Assembly: GCA_031427625.1 (NCBI GenBank)
Contig: JANPNV010000012.1
Span: 17,912 to 81,911, forward strand
From: JADKIH01 sp031427625
GTDB taxonomy: Bacteria; Bacteroidota; Bacteroidia; AKYH767-A; 2013-40CM-41-45
DNA: 64,000 nt
Direction of reading: 5' to 3'
A program made the position numbers and the translations under genes. Of the stretch, positions 18,099 through 27,951 are shown in pieces. The notes under the pieces are model-generated. The model made no database searches and was not told the origin of the DNA. It saw nothing but the letters and a program-made list of their open reading frames with translations. The number at the start of each line of letters is the position of its first letter. Position 1 is the first letter of the stretch.

Positions 18099-20960
18099 AT
18101 GATAAAATTGCGGTTATTACCAAGAGCAAGCATTTTTTTACAATGCTTCTTTTTACTTATTTTTTTTCTTCTGATAATAACAGATTCGATAGCTCAGGTT
18201 TCGCAAGTCAGAGGAATTGTTGTCGGAAATGATCAGCATTCATTACCTGGTGCCGGTGTTTCTCTTCTCTCACTACCTGATTCCGTAGTAATAATTTCCA
18301 CTGTTTCGGATACCTCTGGTGTTTTTATTCTGAAGAACTTCTTGCCCGGAAAATATCTGTTGAAAATTTCATATGTCGGTTTTTTCGATTTATTTATTGC
18401 CAAGGATATTTCAGGTGATCAGAATGCCGGAAGAATTATCCTTCATGAATCGGCAACAACGCTTCGTGAGGTTAATGTGGAAGAAAAATTACCTGCCGTT
18501 CAATTGAAGGGCGACACGACACAATACAATGCTGATGCATATAAGACAAGTAAGGATGCAAATGTCGAAGATCTTGCCACCAAAATGCCTGGCATTACAA
18601 TTCAGGATGGAAAAATACAGGCACAGGGAGAGGCCGTGAAAAAAGTTCTTATCGATGGCAAACCTTATATGGGTGACGACCCAAATGCCGCATTGAAGAA
18701 TCTACCTGCCGAAGTAGTAGATAAGATACAAGTGTTCGACAAGAAAAGCGATCAGAGCGAGTTCACAGGATTTGACGATGGGAATACCTCGAAGACTCTA
18801 AACATTATTACCAGACCTCAATTCCGAAACGGAACATTCGGCAGAGTTTACGGCGGATATGGAACCGATGACCGCTGGAAGAGTGGATTAAGTATTAACT
18901 TCTTCAAGAACAAACGGAAGCTATCAATACTAGGAAGCTCCAATAATATTAATGATCAGAATTTTTCGTCCGATGATCTGTTGGGTGTAATCGGAACCTC
19001 GTCAGCAGGCCGGCCACAGGGACCGAGAGGAGGCCCCGGTGGTAGTGGCGGATATCATGGCGGAGGAAGCGGCAGATATCAGCCGCAAAATGATGCTGGA
19101 AATTTTTTAATAGACCAGAAAAACGGAATATCAGAAACTAATTCCGGAGGATTAAATTATTCCAATCAATGGAAAAAAACTGATTTTACATTTAGTTATT
19201 TTTTCAACCGATCCGCAAATAATTCTTCCGGTAATCTTTTTCGACAGTATTTTATTTCTGACGCTGCAGGTTTAAACTATCGAGAAGATAATATTACTGA
19301 AAGCAAAAATATTAATCATCGGGCCAACCTTAAATTGGATTATAAATTTGATTCATTAAACTCTGTACTTTTACAACCCCGAATTTCCTATCAAAATAAC
19401 AATGGAAGTAGTACACTCACAGGTACAAATTCCGATGCCACCGGATTAATAAACAATGCAATCAGCACCTATGAAAGCAACCTTGATGGAGTTTCATTTT
19501 CACTTCCTCTGCTTTACAGACATTCGTTTGTTAAAAAAGGGAGGACATTTTCTGCAAACCTTAGTACATCCTATAACAGCAGCAAGGGAACTAGCGCACT
19601 AAACGCTCTTACCGTGTATTTTGCGGATACAATTCCTACAAATACTTTGGACCAGATATCGGATCCTGACTCACATGGCTGGAATAATTCGTCGGAGCTA
19701 ACTTACACGGAACCTTTCGGACCGAATGCACAACTTTCATTCACATACAAGGGCAATTACAACAAAAGCACTTCCGACAAAAAAACATTTTCATATTCCC
19801 CTGTCGAAGAACTGTATAATGCACTCGATACTTCTCTTTCAAATCAGTTTGAAAGTAAATATATATCACAATCAATTGGCTCTAATTACCGCCTGCAAAA
19901 AGAGAAGTGGAATTTTATGCTGGGGCTCTCCTATCAACTTGCTGATTTAAAAAATGAACAGCTATTCCCTACAGAAAGCATCGTAAATAAAAACTTTAAC
20001 AGCCTACTTCCAATAGCCATGTTTCAGTATCGTTTTACTCCGAAGAAAAACATGAGATTATTTTACAGAAGTTCGAACACCTCTCCTACTGTCAATCAGC
20101 TGCAGAATGTCATAAATAATAACAATCCACTTCTATTAAGCACAGGTAATCCCGACTTAAAACAGGATTGGCAAAACAATCTGAATATTCGTTACTCTGC
20201 TACCTCTTCAGAAAATAACTCATCGGTGTTTTTCTTTCTCAGTGGAACATATACAAAGAATTACATAGGCAATTCAACATTCATTGCGGTAAACGATACT
20301 ACTATTTCAAATAGTATTTCATTATCACCAGGATCACAACTTGTGATGCCTGCAAATCTAGAGGGCAACTACAGCCTCCGGTCTTTTGGCAATTACAGTT
20401 TTCCTGTTAAAATGCTTAAGTCAACTTTAAACCTCAATGGGAACATTACCTATTCACGAACACCGGGATTAATTAATAGTGATTTGAACTTTTCTGAAAA
20501 TACGGGCACCGGTCTTGGGTTTGCGTTAAGCAGCAACATAAGTAAAAACATAGATTTTCTACTTTCATCTAATGCATCTTATAATAACATCTCCAATTCT
20601 ATTCAAAAGAGTTCAGACACAAAATACAAATCACTTTATACAAAATTCAAGATTCAGGTTATTCCATGGAAAGGACTTGTGCTTCAGACAGATCTTTCGC
20701 ATCAAAAAAATTACGGATTATCTGCAAGTTATAATCAGGATTATCTGTTGTGGAATGCATCCATCGGTTATAAATTTATGAAGGATCAACTTGCAGAAAT
20801 CAGGTTAAACGTTTTTGATATATTGAAACAAAACAAAAGCATCACCAGGAATTCCACCGATTCCTATTTAGAAGATGTTCAGTCAAACGTACTTGAACAA
20901 TATTTTATGTTGACGTTCACCTACAATCTTAAATATTTTAAGATGGATCCCGCTAAATGA
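18099..20960 (+). CDS. TonB-dependent-receptor-like outer-membrane barrel with carboxypeptidase-regulatory domain
   Basis: The 953-residue protein has a signal peptide (FLQCFFLLIFFLLIITDSIAQ), a carboxypeptidase-regulatory-like beta-sandwich (about 33-115, with VVGNDQHSLPGAGVSLL), a plug-like domain (about 125-240, with MPGITIQDGKIQAQGE) and a large beta barrel of the OMP_b-brl_3 type. There is no clear TonB box and no SusD partner. A Gly/Arg/His/Gln-rich loop sits near residues 305-335 (PRGGPGGSGGYHGGGSGR). The C-terminal strand ends with aromatic and polar residues. Members of this group are common in Bacteroidota; ligand unknown. Confidence 0.85.
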   Translation: MIKLRLLPRASIFLQCFFLLIFFLLIITDSIAQVSQVRGIVVGNDQHSLPGAGVSLLSLPDSVVIISTVSDTSGVFILKNFLPGKYLLKISYVGFFDLFIAKDISGDQNAGRIILHESATTLREVNVEEKLPAVQLKGDTTQYNADAYKTSKDANVEDLATKMPGITIQDGKIQAQGEAVKKVLIDGKPYMGDDPNAALKNLPAEVVDKIQVFDKKSDQSEFTGFDDGNTSKTLNIITRPQFRNGTFGRVYGGYGTDDRWKSGLSINFFKNKRKLSILGSSNNINDQNFSSDDLLGVIGTSSAGRPQGPRGGPGGSGGYHGGGSGRYQPQNDAGNFLIDQKNGISETNSGGLNYSNQWKKTDFTFSYFFNRSANNSSGNLFRQYFISDAAGLNYREDNITESKNINHRANLKLDYKFDSLNSVLLQPRISYQNNNGSSTLTGTNSDATGLINNAISTYESNLDGVSFSLPLLYRHSFVKKGRTFSANLSTSYNSSKGTSALNALTVYFADTIPTNTLDQISDPDSHGWNNSSELTYTEPFGPNAQLSFTYKGNYNKSTSDKKTFSYSPVEELYNALDTSLSNQFESKYISQSIGSNYRLQKEKWNFMLGLSYQLADLKNEQLFPTESIVNKNFNSLLPIAMFQYRFTPKKNMRLFYRSSNTSPTVNQLQNVINNNNPLLLSTGNPDLKQDWQNNLNIRYSATSSENNSSVFFFLSGTYTKNYIGNSTFIAVNDTTISNSISLSPGSQLVMPANLEGNYSLRSFGNYSFPVKMLKSTLNLNGNITYSRTPGLINSDLNFSENTGTGLGFALSSNISKNIDFLLSSNASYNNISNSIQKSSDTKYKSLYTKFKIQVIPWKGLVLQTDLSHQKNYGLSASYNQDYLLWNASIGYKFMKDQLAEIRLNVFDILKQNKSITRNSTDSYLEDVQSNVLEQYFMLTFTYNLKYFKMDPAK

Positions 20961-21049
20961 CACAGTAAAATCGGAATATGTAAATACACTATTAAGTGAC
21001 GCAAAAAAACATCCCGATTAAATCCTCAATTAATATTTCCCGGATTTTC

Positions 21050-21925
21050 TTACTTTTTATTTACGAGATACACTCCTGACAAAATAGACAACAGACCTAT
21101 TACATGATAAATCCCAAGGATTTCATGATCCCACAATCCCCATAACACAGCAACTACAGGGATAAGATATGTTACGCTTGATGCAGCAAGTGCACCGGAG
21201 CTTTTAATAAGACGATTAAATAATATTGTTGATATCGCTGTACTCAACAATCCCAGAATAATAATGTAAAATACAGCTATTCCGGACCCCGGCGTACTAA
21301 CTGTCCGCTGAATAAAATCACCTGAAAATAACAGAATGCCCATAGGTATTCCCACACAAAATAATGCGAACGCCGATAATTTTAAAGAATCAATTTCGCT
21401 GAGTTTAAATCGAAGAATGTTTACGCTGAATGCATAGCATACTGTTGCAAGTACAACATACAATGCATATACATTGCCCTCACTCAGTCCGATACTTCCT
21501 GTTTGTCCGGTTATCATGAGTATCACTCCAAATAATCCGATAGCTAATCCTAATATGCGATTGCGACCGGCTTTCATTCCGAAAAAAAGCAGACCGACAA
21601 TCAGGGTGAATATGGGAGTCAGTGAATTTATCATCCCTGCCAGGGAACCACTGATTTTTGTTTGCGCAAGCGGGAATAATATCGAAGGAATTCCATTACC
21701 TAAAAAACCGGTAGCAATCAGATATTTCCATTTTGATTTTTCTATGGTTCTGAAATACCTGATAACAACTGGCAGCATAAACAGGAATGCGACGAAAATC
21801 CGTAATGCTCCAATTTGAATTGGAGTATAAACAATCAGTCCGCGTTTCATTAAAATAAATGAACTGCCCCAGATGACGGCCAGAAAGGCAATAAGTAAAT
21901 AGTTTTTATTTTTTTGCGATGACAA
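21050..21925 (-). CDS. EamA/DMT-family transporter
   Basis: The 291-residue inner-membrane protein has ten predicted helices arranged as two EamA repeats. N-terminal AVIWGSSFILMKRGL is the family signature, and the second half contains a matching VTYLIPVVAVLWG. Members export metabolites or amino acids; the substrate cannot be told from sequence. It is transcribed alone between a convergent gene and the helicase gene. Confidence 0.9.
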   Translation of the reverse strand: MSSQKNKNYLLIAFLAVIWGSSFILMKRGLIVYTPIQIGALRIFVAFLFMLPVVIRYFRTIEKSKWKYLIATGFLGNGIPSILFPLAQTKISGSLAGMINSLTPIFTLIVGLLFFGMKAGRNRILGLAIGLFGVILMITGQTGSIGLSEGNVYALYVVLATVCYAFSVNILRFKLSEIDSLKLSAFALFCVGIPMGILLFSGDFIQRTVSTPGSGIAVFYIIILGLLSTAISTILFNRLIKSSGALAASSVTYLIPVVAVLWGLWDHEILGIYHVIGLLSILSGVYLVNKK

Positions 21926-22022
21926 GATCGAATCCAGATTGAAAATTTATCTGATTATATTTTTGACAGCTTCATTATCCATAAATGAAAAAGTCTGTAA
22001 GCTATTTCGGGAAAATAAATAT

Positions 22023-23294
22023 TTACCTTCTTTTCTTTTTTAACAGCAGTACATGTTTCTTTTCGTGAAATGCACCCTGATATTCGGGATCTTCTTTTCT
22101 TCTCTGCATATCCACTTCTCTCATGATTACCTGATTCTCCTCAAATGGAGTTTCTGTAATTTCGACTTCTTCAGGAATAGGCAATATTGGAATTTTTTGA
22201 CCTATCAGTTTTTGAATTTTTTTCAGATGATAAATATCATTTGGCGCACAGAAGGTAATCGAATCACCTGTACGCGATGCGCGACCGGTTCGTCCGATAC
22301 GGTGAATATAATCTTCGTAAATTAGTGGCACATCGAAATTGATTACATGCGTAACATCGCGAATATCGATTCCCCTTGACGCAACGTCAGTCGTTACCAA
22401 ATATGGTATATCCATCTCACTGAAATTCTTCATTGCATTCAACCGTGTATTCTGATCCTTGTTTCCATGAATCAGCCTGACTTTTGCCTCTCCGTATTTC
22501 CTTTCAATGTATTTGGCAATATTTGTCGCCGTTGATTTTGTTTTGCAGAAAATAATCACTTTCAAAAAAGCAGAATCGCTGATTAGATTTTCAAGCAAAT
22601 TTATTTTTGTCTTAAGATTAGGTACATAATAAAGCTTTTGTGAAACCGATTTCACAGTTATTATTTCGGGGGCAATCCTGACTTCTACAGGTCCAACCAA
22701 AAACTCCTCTGATATCCGTTTAACTTTATCACTCCATGTTGCAGAGAATAACAGATTCTGTCTTTTTCTTTTAATCACTTCTAGAATGCGACCGATCTGG
22801 TTTTTAAATCCCATATCGAGTAGTCTCTCTGCTTCATCCATGATAAATATTCCGACTTCCTTCAGATTCAAATGACCTGATAAATAAAGATCCATCAGCC
22901 TGCCGGGAGTTGCAACAACAATATCAATCCCTCCTTTCAACGAATCTTTTTGTGACTTCATTCCCGTGCCTCCCACAAGAGCCACAGACCGTATATCAGT
23001 ATATTTTGCAATCAGCTTAACATGTTCGTTAACCTGCAATGCCAACTCATGAGTTGGAACGACAATTAATGCTCGTGGATCTTCACCTTGAGCGTATTTT
23101 ATTTTGAATATGACTGGAATCAGATAGGCAGCAGTTTTACCTGTACCCGTTTGCGCAATACCTAACACATCGTGACCTTGAAGTATGAGAGGAATTGCCT
23201 TCTCCTGAATTTCAGTAGGATGTTCAAATCCGGCATCAGCGATGGCATTCCATAGTTGCCGGTTAAGTTTAAAATCTGAAAAAACAATTGACAT
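22023..23294 (-). CDS. DEAD-box-type RNA helicase (RhlE-like) with DEAE motif II
   Basis: The 423-residue protein has both RecA-like domains. Q motif FEHPTEIQEKAIP, motif I AQTGTGKT, Ia PTHELALQ, Ib TPGRLMD, III SAT, V ATDVASRGID-like (TTDVASRGIDI) and VI HRIGRTGRA are present. Motif II reads DEAE instead of DEAD, so the last acidic residue is longer by one carbon. The C-terminal tail is short and basic (LLLKKKRR), typical of ribosome-assembly or cold-response RhlE types. A TATCTTCG box lies just upstream of the start (23299-23306, minus strand). Confidence 0.92.
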   Translation of the reverse strand: MSIVFSDFKLNRQLWNAIADAGFEHPTEIQEKAIPLILQGHDVLGIAQTGTGKTAAYLIPVIFKIKYAQGEDPRALIVVPTHELALQVNEHVKLIAKYTDIRSVALVGGTGMKSQKDSLKGGIDIVVATPGRLMDLYLSGHLNLKEVGIFIMDEAERLLDMGFKNQIGRILEVIKRKRQNLLFSATWSDKVKRISEEFLVGPVEVRIAPEIITVKSVSQKLYYVPNLKTKINLLENLISDSAFLKVIIFCKTKSTATNIAKYIERKYGEAKVRLIHGNKDQNTRLNAMKNFSEMDIPYLVTTDVASRGIDIRDVTHVINFDVPLIYEDYIHRIGRTGRASRTGDSITFCAPNDIYHLKKIQKLIGQKIPILPIPEEVEITETPFEENQVIMREVDMQRRKEDPEYQGAFHEKKHVLLLKKKRR

Positions 23295-23363
23295 GAGGCG
23301 AAGATAGGGAAGATGTATCAGGTATCAGGATAATATTCAATTAGCTTTCTCAAACCATAAAAA

Positions 23364-23395
23364 AACCAGAAATAAGTTATTTCTTATTTCTGGTT
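23364..23395 (-). terminator. Rho-independent terminator of the M13 peptidase gene
   Basis: A perfect inverted repeat with 11-base core arms CCAGAAATAAG/CTTATTTCTGG, extended by AA/TT, and a 6-base loop. On the minus strand it is followed by a T-rich run, 44 bases after the peptidase stop codon. Confidence 0.8.
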
Positions 23396-23438
23396 CTTAA
23401 ACTAAATTAATACTTGCCTCTTAATTCTTCAATAATGA

Positions 23439-25484
23439 TTACCAAATTTTGGCTCTTAAAGAATCAGGGCGATACATTTTATCACCTGGTTTGATACCGA
23501 ATGCATCATAGAATGGCTGTATATTACTTAGTGGTCCGTTTACGCGGTAAAGTCCGGGAGAGTGTGGATCGGTGATAATTCTCTGTGCCTGTGTTTCAGG
23601 GCGAATATCTCCAGCCCACAATGCGGCAAAGCCAAGAAAGAAACGCTGATCAGGTGTTAGGCCATCAAGCTTCTCTTTGCTTTTTCCCTGAGCTGTTCGT
23701 TTGAATGCATCATAAGCAATGATGATTCCACCCAGGTCAGCGATATTTTCTCCAAGAGTTAATTCTCCATTTACATGGATAGTATCGAGAACAGTATACT
23801 CATTAAACTGTCTTACGATCACATTCGCTTTGTCCATAAACTTTGCTGAATCTTCGCTGGACCACCAGCTAGTAAGATTTCCTTTTGCATCAAAATTCCG
23901 TCCTTCATCATCGAATCCATGAGTCAATTCATGACCAATTACAGCACCAATGCCTCCATAGTTTACGGCATCATCAGCTTTCGCATTGAAGAAAGGTGGT
24001 TGAAGAATACCTGCAGGGAAAACAATTTCATTATTCGACGGGTTATAATAAGCATTAACAGTTGGTGGCGTCATTCCCCACTGAGTACGGTCTACAGGTT
24101 TTCCAATTTGATTTACAACAAAGTCGTAATTCCATTTAGTGGCATTAACGATATTTTTAAAGAAAGAATCACGATTGATGTCGAGGCCTTTGTAATCTTT
24201 CCAATTATCAGGGTATCCAATCTTACGTGTAATGGCATGGAGTTTTTCGATCGCTTTCTTTTTGGTAACGTCGCTCATCCAATCAAGTTTTTCTAATCGT
24301 TCGTTATAAACAGTCATTACATTCGACACGAGTTCATCGGCTTTCTTCTTTGCATCAGGCGGAAAATATTTTGCAACATAAAGCTGACCGAATGCATCAC
24401 CAACCATTGCATCTGTTAACTGAACCATTCTTTTCCATCTTGCCTGAATAATTTTTTGGCCTCCAAGAAACTTATTGTGAAAATTAAAATCTTCTGTTAC
24501 GAAATCATTGCTTAGAACATTTCCTGCAAGACTTAACAAATTCCATTTCAGATAAATCTTCCAGTCGTTGACAGATGTCGACATAACCTGATTCTGAAGT
24601 TCCTTTAAAAATAACGGCTGACCAAGAACAAGGTAATCGTATTTACCGTTGATGTCGAGGTTCTTCATCATCGTCTCCCAGTTGATTGAAGGAGTCATCT
24701 TATTAAGATCAGCAATAGTAACCTTGTTATATGTTTTAAATGGATCACGTAACTCGGAACGCGTCATCGATGCTTTTGCAAGAGAGGACTCAATTCGCAT
24801 GATAACATCTGAATACTTCTTTGATGTATTTTCGTCTAGTCCGTATAATTTAAACATGGTTGTCACGTGCTTCAGAAATTCCTTACGAACTTCGGTAGAG
24901 CGCGGATCGTTGTTTACGTAGTAATCGCGATCAGGAAGTGATAACCCCCCCTGTCCTAATTGCGGAACGAACACCTCACTGTTTTTCGGATCCTGTCCGG
25001 CATAGAAAGAAAACATTGGGTTAGTACCCCACTTCTGTAACTGAGCAACATAAGAAAGGATGCTGTTCATGTCTGTCAGTTTATCGATGGCATCCATATC
25101 AGACTTGATAGGTGTTGCACCTAACTTGTCGATTGTAATTGTATCCATTGCACTGAAATAAAAATCACCCACAAGTTGTTCCGAGGAGCCCTTAGTCTGT
25201 CCTGTTTTTTTTGCGGCTTCATCAGCCAGCTCTAGCATATTCTTTTTATTATTCTCGGCCAGTATGCTGAACGAACCCCATCGCACTTGATCAGCCGGTA
25301 TTGGATTCGACTTGATAAAACCTCCATTTGCAAAATGGAAGAAATCCACCGAAGGACTTACAGAGCTGTCGAAGTTTGCCATTTCAATTCCAACTCCTTT
25401 TTTTGCTTCAGAATTTGAGCAGCTCGTAAAAATCAAGCTGGCAACAACACAGGATAAGGCAGGAATCACTATTAATTTTTTCAT
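23439..25484 (-). CDS. M13 family metallopeptidase (neprilysin/PepO-like) lipoprotein
   Basis: The 681-residue zinc endopeptidase carries a lipoprotein signal (SLIFTSCSN), which places it in the periplasm or outer membrane. The zinc motif HELTH lies in GAVIGHELTHGFDDEG (about residue 515), the third ligand in GENIADLGG, and the substrate-binding NAYYNPSNNEI and C-terminal YRPDSLRAKIW are typical. The N-terminal M13_N helical domain is complete. An exact TAATTTTG box upstream (25509-25516, minus) suggests its own promoter. It cleaves oligopeptides; the precise role is unknown. Confidence 0.95.
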   Translation of the reverse strand: MKKLIVIPALSCVVASLIFTSCSNSEAKKGVGIEMANFDSSVSPSVDFFHFANGGFIKSNPIPADQVRWGSFSILAENNKKNMLELADEAAKKTGQTKGSSEQLVGDFYFSAMDTITIDKLGATPIKSDMDAIDKLTDMNSILSYVAQLQKWGTNPMFSFYAGQDPKNSEVFVPQLGQGGLSLPDRDYYVNNDPRSTEVRKEFLKHVTTMFKLYGLDENTSKKYSDVIMRIESSLAKASMTRSELRDPFKTYNKVTIADLNKMTPSINWETMMKNLDINGKYDYLVLGQPLFLKELQNQVMSTSVNDWKIYLKWNLLSLAGNVLSNDFVTEDFNFHNKFLGGQKIIQARWKRMVQLTDAMVGDAFGQLYVAKYFPPDAKKKADELVSNVMTVYNERLEKLDWMSDVTKKKAIEKLHAITRKIGYPDNWKDYKGLDINRDSFFKNIVNATKWNYDFVVNQIGKPVDRTQWGMTPPTVNAYYNPSNNEIVFPAGILQPPFFNAKADDAVNYGGIGAVIGHELTHGFDDEGRNFDAKGNLTSWWSSEDSAKFMDKANVIVRQFNEYTVLDTIHVNGELTLGENIADLGGIIIAYDAFKRTAQGKSKEKLDGLTPDQRFFLGFAALWAGDIRPETQAQRIITDPHSPGLYRVNGPLSNIQPFYDAFGIKPGDKMYRPDSLRAKIW

Positions 25485-25680
25485 TTGATCTATTTAAATT
25501 TAGGATGGCAAAATTAAAATTTTAATACGGCTTACCGAGTGGATTAACCTTTCGTTAACAGTAATATTCAACGAATTATAAAGCCTTTGCCCTTTCACTT
25601 AAGTTTATAATTAAATGACTCATACTAAATACTTAGTAATTCTTTATGCTTTAGTAATTAGTATTTTGTTGTAAAAAAGC

Positions 25681-25688
25681 TACGTTTG
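25681..25688 (+). promoter_or_regulatory. Candidate -7 promoter box of the lptC operon
   Basis: TACGTTTG is an exact match to TAnnTTTG and ends only 4 bases before the lptC ATG. If used, the transcript would be leaderless or nearly so. A TTG lies upstream, but the spacing (about 12 bases) is shorter than the usual 19. Confidence 0.35.
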
Positions 25689-25692
25689 TAAT

Positions 25693-26253
25693 ATGAGAAT
25701 CGCTGGTTGTATATTCATATTTGTTTGTGTAACGACTTTGATTTCTTGCGAAAACGATCTGGATAAGGTCAAACTTTACAGTAAAGGGCAAAAAGTACCT
25801 CAGGAATCAGCCAGAAATATTAAAATACTCTATAGTGATTCGGCACGAATTCAGGTTGAATTAACAGCCCCTATCATGAACAGGTATGAATCAGATAATT
25901 CGTATATTGAAATGCCAAAAGGGTTTCATACTATTTTTTATGACGACAGACTTGAAGTAAAAAGCAGAATGGATGCCGATTATGGAATTCGATATGAAAG
26001 AGAACAAAGAATGGAGGCTAGAAAAAACGTTTCTGTGATCAACCAAAAAGGAGAACGATTGAATACAGAGCATTTAGTTTGGGACGAACGCAGTGAGAAG
26101 CTAACAAGTGATGAATTCGTAAAGATTACTACAAAGGATGAAATCATATTCGGTAATGGTTTCGAAGCTAATCAGGATTTTACCAAGTACAAGATTTTTA
26201 ACATAAAAGGAACCATATCAATAAATAACGAAATACATGCTAAGGACTCTTGA
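25693..26253 (+). CDS. lptC: LPS export periplasmic protein LptC
   Basis: The 186-residue lipoprotein (lipobox TLISCEN) has an LptC/OstA-like beta-jellyroll: VPQESARNIKILYSDSARIQVELTAP-type opening, then repeated strands with a GERLNTEHLVWDERSEKLTSDEFVKI segment typical of LptC/LptA. It hands lipopolysaccharide from the LptBFG transporter to LptA across the periplasm. Bacteroidota LptC often has a lipid anchor like this one. The gene overlaps the next by 17 bases, and the CNNM and PpiD-like genes that follow are its usual neighbours. Confidence 0.88.
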   Translation: MRIAGCIFIFVCVTTLISCENDLDKVKLYSKGQKVPQESARNIKILYSDSARIQVELTAPIMNRYESDNSYIEMPKGFHTIFYDDRLEVKSRMDADYGIRYEREQRMEARKNVSVINQKGERLNTEHLVWDERSEKLTSDEFVKITTKDEIIFGNGFEANQDFTKYKIFNIKGTISINNEIHAKDS

Positions 26254-26437
26254 AATTGCCTGGCTTTGCATCACTTTAATAAGCTTGGGCATAGCCATAT
26301 TTCAATTCTTTCATGAAGGATTGGAATCTGCTTTATGGATGCTTTTTGTAACACTCGTTGCTGTAATCATGTTTTCGATTAGGCGCAGACAACGTATCCG
26401 TTTTTCCCAAAAGGACGAAAAGGAATTATATCATTAA
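26237..26437 (+). CDS. Small two-helix membrane protein
   Basis: The 66-residue protein has two predicted transmembrane helices (about 7-24 and 29-47) and a basic, polar C-terminal tail (RRRQRIRFSQKDEK). It overlaps the lptC end by 17 bases, so the two are translationally coupled. A short membrane protein in this position is common downstream of lptC in the phylum. Function unknown; an accessory role in LPS transport is only a guess. Confidence 0.7.
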   Translation: MLRTLEIAWLCITLISLGIAIFQFFHEGLESALWMLFVTLVAVIMFSIRRRQRIRFSQKDEKELYH

Positions 26438-26557
26438 TATTGCCGGAGATTTAATCTATTAAGATAATTATGCAGGAAACTATTTTTTCGAAATTCAGTA
26501 TTGTATTAATCCTGATAAAACTTATCCTGATAACACCAGCGGTAACCGCTATCTTCC

Positions 26558-27835
26558 ATGTCTGATTGGAGTATCATTTTAATCACTTTAATCTTCTCTG
26601 CATTTTCATCAGGAAGTGAAATTGCGTTCCTGTCTGCCAACAAACTTCGTATCGAACTCGACAGAAGTCAAGGAAGTTTTTCGGCTCGTTTGATTTGGAA
26701 TTTTGTAAAATCTCCATCCCGCTTTATTGCAAGTATGCTCATTGCAAATAATATTGCACTGGTAATTTATGGTATTGTAATGTCTCAAAAACTCATTACG
26801 ATGGATTTGCTCCGAATGTATTTACCGCATCAGCTTCATGGCGATGGCATGCTTCTTATTATTCAGACAATACTCAGTACTCTTATCATCCTAATAGCTG
26901 CTGAATTTATTCCGAAAGTAATTTTCAGGATAAACCCCAATGCCATACTTAGCTTTCTGGCCATCCCGATCCAGGTTTTATATTACATTTTGTCGCCGCT
27001 CGTCTGGCTTGTACTTGCCTTGTCGAAATTATTTATGCGCCTGTTATTCAAGATTAATTTTGTTGAAGAACACCCTGTCTTCGGAAGAGTAGATCTCGAT
27101 TTTTATATCCGTGAATTAACCTCCAAGAACAACCAGGTAGAAGAGATGGATACGGAGATAAGGATATTTCAGAATGCACTCGACTTTAAAGAAGTAAAAG
27201 TTAAAGAATGCATGATTCCCCGAAATGAGATCGTTGCCATTGAAGTAAATAAAGAAGTAGATGAACTTGTAAAACTCTTTATTGACACAACCCTCTCTAA
27301 AATTCTGGTGTATCGCGACAACATCGATAATATAATTGGTTTTGTCCATTCATCAGAAATGTTTACCGAGCCGGCAGAGATTACGCATGTCCTCCTTCCT
27401 GTTACTATCGTCCCTGAAGTAATGAGTGCCAATGAAGTTTTAAAACAATTCACCAACATGCATCGCAGTGTAGCAGTAGTTGTTGACGAATTTGGTGGTA
27501 CAGCCGGGATGGTAACAATTGAAGACGTCATGGAAGAGATTTTCGGAGAAATACAGGACGAACATGACATCCCTGAAGAGATTGAGAAAAAACTTTCTGA
27601 AAATGAATTTTTATTTTCCGGACGCCTCGAGATCGATTACATCAATAAAAAATACGAGCTAAACATACCGGAGCATGAGGCCTATGAAACTCTTGGAGGC
27701 TTTATCCTTCATTACCATGAAAACATTCCAGAGACAAATGAGGAAGTGGTAATACCTCCGTATATCATTGTGGTTCAGAAGGTCAGAAACAACAGAATTG
27801 TTCAGGTCAAACTGAAAGTTAGCACTGGCACATGA
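26558..27835 (+). CDS. CNNM/HlyC-CorC family membrane protein with CBS pair
   Basis: The 425-residue protein has an N-terminal DUF21/CNNM membrane domain (about 1-185, opening with ALFSAFSSGSEIAFLS-type motif), a CBS-domain pair (about 205-330, with VVVDEFGGTAGMVTIEDV) and a C-terminal CorC_HlyC domain (about 345-420). Family members act in Mg/Co efflux or homeostasis. It is a paralogue of the GldE fragment at the start of the window, sharing the VVDE-GGT and EDV-EEI-GEI signatures. Here it sits in the conserved lptC / CNNM / PpiD order. Confidence 0.9.
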   Translation: MSDWSIILITLIFSAFSSGSEIAFLSANKLRIELDRSQGSFSARLIWNFVKSPSRFIASMLIANNIALVIYGIVMSQKLITMDLLRMYLPHQLHGDGMLLIIQTILSTLIILIAAEFIPKVIFRINPNAILSFLAIPIQVLYYILSPLVWLVLALSKLFMRLLFKINFVEEHPVFGRVDLDFYIRELTSKNNQVEEMDTEIRIFQNALDFKEVKVKECMIPRNEIVAIEVNKEVDELVKLFIDTTLSKILVYRDNIDNIIGFVHSSEMFTEPAEITHVLLPVTIVPEVMSANEVLKQFTNMHRSVAVVVDEFGGTAGMVTIEDVMEEIFGEIQDEHDIPEEIEKKLSENEFLFSGRLEIDYINKKYELNIPEHEAYETLGGFILHYHENIPETNEEVVIPPYIIVVQKVRNNRIVQVKLKVSTGT

Positions 27836-27951
27836 CATGCCCGACTCTTTTGCCGTTACTTATTAATTATTAGGAAAATTAGCTACGCCCTTTATTAGCT
27901 AAATCACTTATTGTTAACTATATTCGCCCCCTCAAAAAAATTTAAAAAAGC

